From Candidatus Zixiibacteriota bacterium (GTDB taxonomy: Bacteria; Zixibacteria; MSB-5A5; GN15; JAAZOE01): a stretch of DNA of 9,075 nt. Below are positions 1-7,038 of the stretch, piece after piece. The DNA is taken from assembly GCA_012797915.1 (NCBI GenBank), contig JAAZOE010000453.1, positions 1 through 9,075 on the forward strand, given 5' to 3'. Position 1 is the stretch's first letter. The number at the start of each line of letters is the position of its first letter. The translations under genes and the position numbers were made by a program. Under the pieces are notes generated by a model. It saw only the letters and a list, made by a program, of their open reading frames with translations. It was not told the origin of the DNA and did no database searches.

Positions 1-54
1 CAAGTCAAGCTGCCCGGCGCACACCCTCTGCCCCAAGATATCTGCCCCGTGTGC

Positions 55-81
55 CACCCCCAAACTCGTTTGGGGGTGTTT
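55..81 (+). terminator. Perfect 11-bp hairpin with short T run
   Basis: The arms at 55-65 (CACCCCCAAAC) and 68-78 (GTTTGGGGGTG) are perfect reverse complements, with only TC between them. The T run TTT follows on the plus strand at 79-81. This resembles a Rho-independent terminator for a plus-strand gene that would end left of the window. The T run is short, so it could instead be a bidirectional element or simply a stable palindrome. Confidence 0.5.
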
Positions 82-108
82 ATCACCACATCGTGGATAC
101 CCCAAATG

Positions 109-142
109 CAAAGGGCGCCCACCATACCGTGAGCGCCCTTTG
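109..142 (-). terminator. Hairpin just past the protease stop codon
   Basis: The arms CAAAGGGCGC (109-118) and GCGCCCTTTG (133-142) are perfect reverse complements around a 14-nt loop. The hairpin begins about 25 nt beyond the stop codon of the minus-strand protease gene, where a terminator is expected. There is no clean U tract after it on the minus strand, so it may work as an mRNA 3'-end stabiliser or a weak terminator. Confidence 0.5.
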
Positions 143-166
143 ACCTCCAGAACCCTTGCAAACTAT

Positions 167-2029
167 CTATTCGTACAAATCCTTCAACGTCAACTGCAAC
201 GTCTGCGGCTGGCCGTCGCGTTCGATACCGACCGTGTAGGTCGTCCCCGGCTTCTCCCGCAACATCTTCTTGATCGCCAGCACCCCGCCGAGGTAATCCA
301 CGCCGACCCCGTTGAACGAGGTGATGATGTCACCGACCTTGAACCCGGCCTTTTCCGCCGGCGTGCCCGGCGAGGCGAACACGACCTCGATCTTGTCGTC
401 CGCGTTGGCCCCGGCCATCAGGCCGCTGTTGTCGCGCGGAAACACCCGGTCGAAATCGGCTCCCTTCTCGACAATCACCTTGCCGTGCTTGTAATCGAGA
501 TACAGCACGAAATGCCGCAACAGTGAATTGCCGATATTGCCGGTCAAAAACGCATCACCGAACGCCCCCGATCCCTTCTCCAGCGTGACCGTGACCAGCG
601 GCTTCTCCTTGACAAACCCCGCGAACTCGATCGTCTTGAACTGGCAGGTGCGGTGCGGCGATGATCCCCCCGCGCCGAACCCGAGACCATCGACCCCTTT
701 CATTGTCAACAGGCCGTTCTTCTCGGCGAACGGATACAGAAACGCCATCCCGCCGGCGCCGAGATCCAAACTCCACAACCCGCCGTATTTTCCATCCACC
801 GTCACCGGCAAATCGAATCCCTTCTTGGCCACCGGCGCATCCAGCACCACGCCCGGGCCGTTATAGACGAAGCTGTCAACATCATAGAACGACAACTTCT
901 CGTTGGCATAATCGACCTTGGTGACCACCCGCGACAGGAAATCATACCCCAGGATTCCGGCAATATCCAAGCCGGTCCATTGATGCAACAACGGCGCGAT
1001 ATCGATCACCGCCGCCTTCTGCTTGTCGAATTCCAGTCCCGGAAGCACAAACGGCGGCAGATCGGCGAACGACACATCCACCAACTGCCCGGCGCCCTGT
1101 CCCTTCATCGACCCCTGCGTCTCGATCTTCGCCTCCCTGGCGAACGCCGCATCGATCACCGTTACGTCCGCGCCGGAATCGAGCACCCACAACCGCTCCT
1201 TGCCGGCGATATTCACCATCAGGTAAATATGATCCTCGATATACCGGAACGGAACATCCACGGCGTCACGGCCGTTGACGAACCGGAAATCCTTCACGTC
1301 CGCCGTCGGCGGCTCGAACAACGATACCTCCACCGGGACATTGACCTGGACCGTGGTTATCTTGACCACCTGCTTCATCATCGTCGGATATTCGACCGAC
1401 TGCTCCTCGAACGGCATCCACACCCCCTCGACCTGCCGGAAATCGAAATACCGCGTATGCGTACTGCCGGCCGCCTTGATCGTGATCACCTGCACCTGCC
1501 GCATCGAGGTCGTGTCGATATATTGCCGCACGGTGTCCTGGTTGATGGCGTTGGTCGTTCGAACGACGTAGCAGGTCGCCCCGCCGACCGTGTCGGTCCC
1601 CTCGTACGCCAGCGTGAAATTCTTGGAGTTGCGGTCGAGGAATTCATACTCGGCGGTCAGCAGTTTGACCTTGTGGTCCTGCGTCGACCGCTCGTCCTGA
1701 AGCGTCTGCACCTTGCCGTTCGGATCGACCACCCAACCCCACTGGCCGTTGTCCCCGGAGGTCTGCTTGAAAATGGTCAGGTCGACCTCCTGACGGCTCT
1801 TGATCGGCGACTCGGCCCACTGTTTGAACGTCCCCTGCAGGCCGGTCCCCTCGATTACGATCGTCCCCTCGATATACGAGGTCTTCATCGCCTTGATCTT
1901 GTCCAAACCGCCGGTGGCCTCAAAATGACGGTTGAGAATCTGGTATGGATCGTCCATGGCCCCCTGCGCACTAGTTCCCAGCGTCAGAACGGCCGCCGCG
2001 ATCACTGCCACGAGTAATTTCCTTTTCAT
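167..2029 (-). CDS. Exported aspartyl-protease-like protein with PDZ domain
   Basis: The protein is 620 aa from the ATG at 2029. That start gives an n-region MKRK, a hydrophobic core and a likely signal peptidase site after about residue 24 (SAQGA), so it should act in the periplasm or outer envelope. AGGTGA lies 5 nt upstream; an ATG at 2035 with AGGAT upstream is an equally possible start. Residues about 28-240 resemble a LolA/outer-membrane lipoprotein-sorting fold. A retropepsin-like half follows with the catalytic motif LDSGAD (D284) and the GILGYDFL motif at 358-365. A second half repeats the layout with LDLGAG (D422) and GNIGNSLL (497-504). A PDZ domain occupies about 545-620 (EKAGFKVGDII loop). 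The order protease-PDZ is known for predicted secreted aspartyl proteases. The substrate is not indicated. The gene is monocistronic and divergent from tex. Confidence 0.85.
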   Translation of the reverse strand: MKRKLLVAVIAAAVLTLGTSAQGAMDDPYQILNRHFEATGGLDKIKAMKTSYIEGTIVIEGTGLQGTFKQWAESPIKSRQEVDLTIFKQTSGDNGQWGWVVDPNGKVQTLQDERSTQDHKVKLLTAEYEFLDRNSKNFTLAYEGTDTVGGATCYVVRTTNAINQDTVRQYIDTTSMRQVQVITIKAAGSTHTRYFDFRQVEGVWMPFEEQSVEYPTMMKQVVKITTVQVNVPVEVSLFEPPTADVKDFRFVNGRDAVDVPFRYIEDHIYLMVNIAGKERLWVLDSGADVTVIDAAFAREAKIETQGSMKGQGAGQLVDVSFADLPPFVLPGLEFDKQKAAVIDIAPLLHQWTGLDIAGILGYDFLSRVVTKVDYANEKLSFYDVDSFVYNGPGVVLDAPVAKKGFDLPVTVDGKYGGLWSLDLGAGGMAFLYPFAEKNGLLTMKGVDGLGFGAGGSSPHRTCQFKTIEFAGFVKEKPLVTVTLEKGSGAFGDAFLTGNIGNSLLRHFVLYLDYKHGKVIVEKGADFDRVFPRDNSGLMAGANADDKIEVVFASPGTPAEKAGFKVGDIITSFNGVGVDYLGGVLAIKKMLREKPGTTYTVGIERDGQPQTLQLTLKDLYE

Positions 2030-2069
2030 AATCATCACCTATCCTGAAATGTCCCTGTCCGATACTGTC

Positions 2070-2098
2070 ACTATCTATCAAATACGGCCGAAAAGCAA
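2070..2098 (-). promoter_or_regulatory. Possible sigma-70-like promoter of the protease gene
   Basis: On the minus strand a TTGCTT (complement of 2093-2098) and a GATAGT (complement of 2070-2075) are 17 nt apart, about 35-40 nt before the start codon. The -10 match is weak and this is only a by-eye prediction. Confidence 0.25.
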
Positions 2099-2136
2099 CA
2101 TGGTTTCGCTTCTCCACGGTTTACCGCCGATTCCTG

Positions 2137-2165
2137 TTGGCTTTCCGCCTCCCGCACCGTATTTT
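2137..2165 (+). promoter_or_regulatory. Possible sigma-70-like promoter of tex
   Basis: TTGGCT (2137-2142) and TATTTT (2160-2165) are separated by exactly 17 nt and lie about 30 nt before the tex ATG. This would give a leader of roughly 20 nt. The boxes match the consensus only partly. Confidence 0.35.
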
Positions 2166-2194
2166 ACCGGCGGCCCGAAACGGGTCCGGATGAT

Positions 2195-4339
2195 ATGATA
2201 AACGTCCATATCAAAAAAATCGCCGGGGAACTCAAACTCCAGCCCGGCCAGGTGACCGCCACCGTCCAACTCCTCGATGACGGCGCGACCGTGCCGTTCA
2301 TCGCCCGCTATCGCAAGGAGGCGACTGGAACCCTCGATGAGGTCCAGATCACCGCCATCCGCGACCGGATCGGCCAGCTCCGCGAACTGGACAAACGGCG
2401 CGAGGCGATTCTCAAATCCCTCGAAGAGCGCGGTCTCCTGACCGATGAACTCAAAGCTGCCATCGATGCCGCCGAAACCATGGCCGTCCTCGAAGACATC
2501 TACCTGCCCTACCGTCCCAAACGCCGCACCCGGGCGACCATCGCCAAAGAACGAGGCTTGGAACCGCTGGCCGAACTGATCTTCGCCCAGGAGGATATCG
2601 ACCTGCTGAAAGAGGCCGCCGCCTTCATCGATCCCGAAAAGGAAGTCCCCGATATCGAATCGGCCCTGGCCGGCGCCCGTGATATCATCGCCGAATGGGT
2701 CAGCGAGGACGCCGACGCCCGCGCCAGGATGCGCGCCCTGTTCACCGATCGGGGGATCATCTACAGCCGGGTTATCGAGGGCAAAGAACCGGATGGCGCC
2801 AAGTTCGCCGATTATTTCGACTGGCACGAACCGCTGGCCAAATCTCCCTCGCACCGCATCCTGGCCATGCGGCGAGGGGAGACCGAGGGGATTCTGTCTC
2901 TGAGCATCGAGGTCCCCGAAGAAGAAGCGCTCGGCATCCTGCATACGATCTTCGTCATCGCCGATAATTTCTGCTCCGAACAGGTGCGGCTTGCCATCGA
3001 GGACGGCTACAAACGACTGCTGGGCCCCTCGATGGAAACCGAGATGCGCGCCGACTCGCGCCACAGGGCCGACGACGTCGCCATCAAAGTCTTCGCCGAC
3101 AACCTCCGCGAACTGCTGATGGCTCCGCCGCTGGGGCAAAAAACGATCCTGGCCATCGACCCCGGTTTCCGCACCGGATGTAAAACCGTCTGCCTCGACC
3201 GCCAGGGGCAGATGCTCCATCATGTCGCCATCTATCCCCACGATGAGGAAGAGAGGCGCAAGGAAGCCGGCAAAGTCATCCGCGATCTTTGCCGCAAATT
3301 CAAAATCGAGGTCATCGCCATCGGCAACGGCACCGCCGGGCGGGAAACGGAAAGCTTCGTCCGCGACCTGAACCTGCCTTCGGATATTTTAGTCGAGATG
3401 GTCAACGAATCGGGCGCCTCGGTCTATTCCGCCTCCGAGGTCGCCCGCGAGGAATTCCCCGACCACGATGTCACCGTCCGCGGAGCGGTGTCAATCGGCC
3501 GTCGCCTGATGGACCCTCTGGCGGAACTGGTCAAGATCGAACCGAAGGCGATCGGCGTCGGTCAGTACCAGCACGATGTCGACCAGACCGCCCTCAAACA
3601 ATCCCTGGATGACACCGTCATCAGTTGCGTCAATGCCGTCGGCGTGGAAATCAACACCGCCAGCAAACAACTGCTGACCTATGTCTCCGGTCTGGGGCCC
3701 GCGCTGGCGCAGAACATCATCGACTACCGCAACGAGCACGGTCCGTTCACATCACGCGAGGCATTCCGCAAAGTGCCGCGTCTGGGACCGAAAGCGTTCG
3801 AACAGGCGGCCGGGTTCCTGCGTATCGCCGATGCCGCCAATCCGCTCGACCGCAGCGCAGTGCACCCGGAAAGCTATCACGTGGTCGAGAAAATGGCCGC
3901 CGATCTGGGCTGCACCGTCGCCGACCTGATGGCCGACGACAACCTGCGCCAAAAGATCAAGCTGCAAAATTATGTCTCCGGACCGGTTGGTCTCCCGACC
4001 CTCCAGGACATCATGGCCGAACTCGCCCGTCCCGGTCGCGACCCCCGCCCGAAATACGAACCGTTCCATTTCGATGATTCCGTCCATACCATGGAGGATG
4101 TCCGCCCCGGCATGCGCCTGCCGGGGATCGTCACCAACGTCACCGCCTTCGGCGCCTTCGTCGATATCGGCGTGCATCAGGACGGCCTGATTCACCTGAG
4201 CCAATTGGCGGACAAATACGTCAAGAACGCCTCCGAAGTGGTGAAAGTCCATCAGCGGGTGATGGTTACCGTCCTTGACGTCGACCTTGAACGCAAACGC
4301 ATCTCCTTATCTCTCCGCACCAACCCCCGCATAATATGA
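2195..4339 (+). CDS. tex: Tex-family RNA-binding transcription accessory protein
   Basis: The 714-aa product has the full Tex architecture and a length close to the family norm. A helical N-terminal region (opening MINVHIKKIAGEL) leads into conserved blocks such as ATVPFIARYRKEATG and DIYLPYRPKRRTRA. A YqgF/RNase H-like domain starts near residue 316 (ILAIDPGFRTGCK, 318-330). A helix-hairpin-helix region covers about 493-545 (SGLGPALAQNI, then PRLGPKAFEQAAGFLRI). A C-terminal S1 domain covers about 640-709 (GIVTNVTAFGAFVDIG, then ISLSLR). Tex proteins bind nucleic acid, associate with RNA polymerase and are related to eukaryotic Spt6; they influence transcription and, in pathogens, toxin expression. 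The ATG at 2195 has only a weak Shine-Dalgarno (CCGGA). The gene ends at TGA, showing that UGA works as stop here. It is monocistronic and convergent with the AT-rich gene to its right. Confidence 0.97.
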   Translation: MINVHIKKIAGELKLQPGQVTATVQLLDDGATVPFIARYRKEATGTLDEVQITAIRDRIGQLRELDKRREAILKSLEERGLLTDELKAAIDAAETMAVLEDIYLPYRPKRRTRATIAKERGLEPLAELIFAQEDIDLLKEAAAFIDPEKEVPDIESALAGARDIIAEWVSEDADARARMRALFTDRGIIYSRVIEGKEPDGAKFADYFDWHEPLAKSPSHRILAMRRGETEGILSLSIEVPEEEALGILHTIFVIADNFCSEQVRLAIEDGYKRLLGPSMETEMRADSRHRADDVAIKVFADNLRELLMAPPLGQKTILAIDPGFRTGCKTVCLDRQGQMLHHVAIYPHDEEERRKEAGKVIRDLCRKFKIEVIAIGNGTAGRETESFVRDLNLPSDILVEMVNESGASVYSASEVAREEFPDHDVTVRGAVSIGRRLMDPLAELVKIEPKAIGVGQYQHDVDQTALKQSLDDTVISCVNAVGVEINTASKQLLTYVSGLGPALAQNIIDYRNEHGPFTSREAFRKVPRLGPKAFEQAAGFLRIADAANPLDRSAVHPESYHVVEKMAADLGCTVADLMADDNLRQKIKLQNYVSGPVGLPTLQDIMAELARPGRDPRPKYEPFHFDDSVHTMEDVRPGMRLPGIVTNVTAFGAFVDIGVHQDGLIHLSQLADKYVKNASEVVKVHQRVMVTVLDVDLERKRISLSLRTNPRII

Positions 4340-4403
4340 ATGCATGATACCTTTGTTGTAGGTCAGGAGCCCTGTGCTCCTGACTATTACTGGTCATGCA
4401 TTC
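4338..4403. terminator. Nested palindrome between convergent genes
   Basis: An inner hairpin pairs GTCAGGAGC (4362-4370) with GCTCCTGAC (4376-4384) around a 5-nt loop. An outer 10-nt repeat pairs GAATGCATGA (4338-4347) with TCATGCATTC (4394-4403). The outer arms overlap the tex stop codon on one side and the last codons and stop of the minus-strand gene on the other. A bidirectional terminator between convergent genes is the simplest reading, although there is no long T tract. Confidence 0.5.
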
Positions 4404-5189
4404 TCTTTGAGATAAGGCAAAGTGATTTGCTCTATATGCGGATCACATTCAATGGCAAATATTTTTCTGTACCATTTGCATGCGAGAGCAAGAATAACGT
4501 TGCTCGATAATAAGACGTTTTCATATTGTACTGGATTTTGTCCATAATTGATTTGGCAGGGCAAATCATTGTCAAATGACATGTACTTTTCTTGTAGATA
4601 ATATGGATTACTGTGACCCGCATCGCTATGGAGAGAATATGCCAAATAGAGATCAGTAACCCCTGCAATGTCGGCGGCAGTTTTCGCTGATAAGCGTTTC
4701 AACTTACGTTCGTTAATCTCACGAGTAACTTCTTCTTCCCAAGAAAGGACTTCGCGTCGCGTAGCCTGGTCAAAATATTCTGGCTCGTTCTTTGCAATAT
4801 TAATATTTCTTCTTTTTTCTAGCGTATGTTTGCAAAGATAGTTTTTCAACGCTTCGTCATCCCTGTCACATGCTCCCATATAAAATAGGGTTTCGAGGCT
4901 GGATCGTACTATGATTTCACCTTGGATTGTCCACCCTTGATCGCAGAGTAGCCTTATAGCATGAGCATCATCAATAATCTTTGCAAATAATGTAGCGACT
5001 ACTACTTCTTTGACTCGATTATTATTTATTGAAGCCTTTTCAATGATATCGTCAGCATGATTTAGGAAATCATCGGAATCACTGATAATCTGGCTGCGTT
5101 TTTTGCCAGCATACTCTGGCTCTGGCTCTATAGGCTCTGATGCAACCATTTTCCGGTAGCCGTCAAGCCACTGGCGACCTGACCTACAA
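4356..5189. repeat. 12-bp inverted repeats flanking the AT-rich gene
   Basis: TTGTAGGTCAGG at 4356-4367 is exactly the reverse complement of CCTGACCTACAA at 5178-5189. The two copies bracket the AT-rich gene on both sides. They could be the ends of a small inserted element, or two copies of a short interspersed genomic repeat. No target-site duplication is evident. Confidence 0.45.
4394..5149 (-). CDS. AT-rich hypothetical protein, DUF5677-like
   Basis: The 251-aa predicted soluble protein has no signal peptide or membrane segment. It starts with an acidic, proline-rich stretch (EPIEPEPEY) and is otherwise mostly helical. Two features recall the DUF5677 family: a central R82-S-S-L-E86 block (EIIVRSSLETLFYMGAC, 79-94) and a later Y-x-x-H-x-D-x-x-H-x-N-P block (YSLHSDAGHSNP, 171-182). 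The function of that family is not known to me and I assign none. By eye the gene is far richer in A and T than the flanking tex and glmS, with many AAA, ATA and TTA codons. This suggests acquisition by horizontal transfer. It lies 49 nt downstream of glmS on the same strand, so read-through from the glm operon is possible. Its own Shine-Dalgarno is poor (CGGAAA). The ATG at 5149 is the only evident start. It ends in TGA. Confidence 0.75.
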   Translation of the reverse strand: MVASEPIEPEPEYAGKKRSQIISDSDDFLNHADDIIEKASINNNRVKEVVVATLFAKIIDDAHAIRLLCDQGWTIQGEIIVRSSLETLFYMGACDRDDEALKNYLCKHTLEKRRNINIAKNEPEYFDQATRREVLSWEEEVTREINERKLKRLSAKTAADIAGVTDLYLAYSLHSDAGHSNPYYLQEKYMSFDNDLPCQINYGQNPVQYENVLLSSNVILALACKWYRKIFAIECDPHIEQITLPYLKENA

Positions 5190-5198
5190 TTTAACCCG

Positions 5199-7025
5199 CT
5201 ATTCCACCGTTACCGACTTGGCCAAGTTCCGCGGCTGATCCACGTCACATCCCCGCGCCACGGCGATATGATAGGCCAACAATTGCAACGGAATCACCGA
5301 CAACAGCGGCGTGAAAATCTGTTTGATCGGCGGCACATAAATCACATGGTTGACATGCTGGGCGATCTCCGTATCTCCCTCGGTCGCGATGGCGATCACG
5401 TGCGCCCCCCGCGCTTTCACCTGCTCGATATTCGACATGATTTTGTCATAGATGCTGTCCCGGGTGGCGATCACCACCACCGGCATATGCTCGTCGATCA
5501 ACGCGATCGGGCCGTGCTTCATCTCCGCCGCCGGATACCCCTCGGCATGGATATAGGAAATCTCCTTCAGCTTCAGCGCCCCCTCCAGCGCCACCGGGAA
5601 ATTGGCCCCGCGGCCGAGGTAGAGGAAATTGGTATGGCGATGATGCTTCTCGGCGATATCTTTGATCTGTTCCTCGGCATCCAGAATGGTCTGAATCTTT
5701 TCCGGCACCGACCGCAGCGCCTCGATCATCTCCCGTCCCATGTTGACCGAAATCTTGCGCAGCCGTCCCAGCAGGATCGTCACCAGCGCCAGGACCATGA
5801 TCTGCGAGGTGAACGCCTTGGTCGAAGCCACGCCGATCTCCGGCCCGGCGTGAATGTAGACGCCGCCGTCCGACTCCCGGGCGATGGTCGAACCGACCAC
5901 GTTGACGATCCCCAGCGCCTTGGCCCCTTTCCGCTGGGCCTCGCGCATCGCCGCCAGCGTGTCGGCGGTTTCCCCCGACTGGGAGATGACCAGTACCATG
6001 GTGCCTTCGTCGATGATCGGGTTGCGGTACCGGAATTCGGAGGCGTATTCGACCTCCACCGGTATCCCGGCGTACTCCTCGATCATGTATTCGCCGATCA
6101 GGGCGGCGTGATAGGAGGTGCCGCAGGCGGTGATGATCACCCGCCGGATCTTGGACAGGTCCTCCAGATGGTCGGTCAGGCCATTGAGCCGCACGGTCCC
6201 TTCGTCATAATTCAACCGTCCGCGGATGGCGTTGCGAAGTGTTTCGGGTTGCTCGAAAATTTCCTTGTGCATGAAATGGTCGTGCCCGGCCTTTTCGATC
6301 ATCTCCAGCGTCCAGCCGATCTCCTCGACCTTGCGGTTGATTACTTCCTTCGCGATGGTCGAAATGGCGTATTCGGAGGCGGTGATGGTCGCGATCTCCT
6401 TATCCTCCATGTACACCACGCGGTTGGTGTGGCGAAGGATGGCGGCCACGTCGCTGGCCACGAAATTCTCCCCGTCGCCGTTGCCGATCAAAAGCGGCGC
6501 GCCGTTGCGGGCGGCCACGATTCGGTCCGGCCGACGGGCGTCGATCACGGCGATGGCGTACGTCCCTTCCACCTGCGACATCGCCATCCGCACCGCCTCG
6601 GTCAGGTTCCCCTCGTAGCACATGCTGATCAGGTGGGCCAATATCTCGGTGTCGGTCTCGGAAACGATCCGGCACCCCTTCGATTCCAGAACCCGGCGAA
6701 GCGACCGGTAGTTCTCGATGATGCCGTTGTGGACGACGGCGATGTTGCCGCTGGAATCCATCTGCGGATGGGCGTTGATATCGGTCGGTTCACCGTGGGT
6801 GGCCCAGCGCGTATGGGCGATCCCCAGCGTCCCGACGAACGTTTTATCCGTCAGCAGATTTTCCAGGATCTGCACCTTGCCGGCGGTCTTCTCGTGAATC
6901 AACCCCTCCTGTTCGATCAGGGCGATCCCCGCAGAATCATACCCGCGATACTCCAGGCGCTTGAGACCCTCTATCAAAATCGGCATGGCCACCTGCCTGC
7001 CGACATATCCGACTATTCCGCACAT
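5199..7025 (-). CDS. glmS: Glutamine--fructose-6-phosphate aminotransferase (isomerising)
   Basis: The enzyme converts fructose-6-phosphate and glutamine to glucosamine-6-phosphate and glutamate, the entry step to UDP-GlcNAc in the cytoplasm. The ATG at 7025 gives MCGIVGYVG, placing the N-terminal nucleophile at Cys2 once Met is removed; longer upstream reading frames are therefore not the start. AAGGAAG (complement of 7031-7037) lies 5 nt upstream. The product is 608 aa, the usual GlmS length. The glutaminase domain (about 2-240) has HTRWATHGEP, VVHNGIIENY and SETDTE. Two SIS isomerase domains follow, with ACGTSYHA (300-307), SQSGETADT (349-357) and VASTKAFTSQ (399-408). Counterparts of the E. 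coli catalytic Glu488, His504 and Lys603 are present, and the C-terminus is the canonical LAKSVTVE. It begins 13 nt after the glmM stop, so the two are very likely one transcript. No glmS ribozyme fits in that gap. Confidence 0.98.
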   Translation of the reverse strand: MCGIVGYVGRQVAMPILIEGLKRLEYRGYDSAGIALIEQEGLIHEKTAGKVQILENLLTDKTFVGTLGIAHTRWATHGEPTDINAHPQMDSSGNIAVVHNGIIENYRSLRRVLESKGCRIVSETDTEILAHLISMCYEGNLTEAVRMAMSQVEGTYAIAVIDARRPDRIVAARNGAPLLIGNGDGENFVASDVAAILRHTNRVVYMEDKEIATITASEYAISTIAKEVINRKVEEIGWTLEMIEKAGHDHFMHKEIFEQPETLRNAIRGRLNYDEGTVRLNGLTDHLEDLSKIRRVIITACGTSYHAALIGEYMIEEYAGIPVEVEYASEFRYRNPIIDEGTMVLVISQSGETADTLAAMREAQRKGAKALGIVNVVGSTIARESDGGVYIHAGPEIGVASTKAFTSQIMVLALVTILLGRLRKISVNMGREMIEALRSVPEKIQTILDAEEQIKDIAEKHHRHTNFLYLGRGANFPVALEGALKLKEISYIHAEGYPAAEMKHGPIALIDEHMPVVVIATRDSIYDKIMSNIEQVKARGAHVIAIATEGDTEIAQHVNHVIYVPPIKQIFTPLLSVIPLQLLAYHIAVARGCDVDQPRNLAKSVTVE

Positions 7026-7038
7026 GGCTTCTTCCTTG

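Larger units (their letters stand above)
1..166. other. Intergenic region downstream of the protease gene
   Basis: No gene is visible here. The stretch holds two strong inverted repeats, annotated separately as terminators. It also has a short direct repeat TCTGCCCC (27-34 and 41-48) flanked by complementary GCACAC (19-24) and GTGTGC (49-54). What lies to the left of the window is unknown, so the first hairpin may serve a gene outside it. Confidence 0.6.

Noticed and set aside
980..2017. Plus-strand open frame of 345 codons opposite the protease
   Set aside because: Its composition (abundant Arg, His, Leu) is that of an antisense shadow, and the minus-strand gene has clear domains.
2078..3241. 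Minus-strand open frame of 387 codons opposite tex
   Set aside because: It runs antisense to unmistakable Tex sequence and has no recognisable domain.
7026..7038. glmS ribozyme upstream of glmS
   Set aside because: Only 13 nt separate the glmM stop from the glmS ATG, far too little for the ribozyme, and no such core was seen in the glmM leader.
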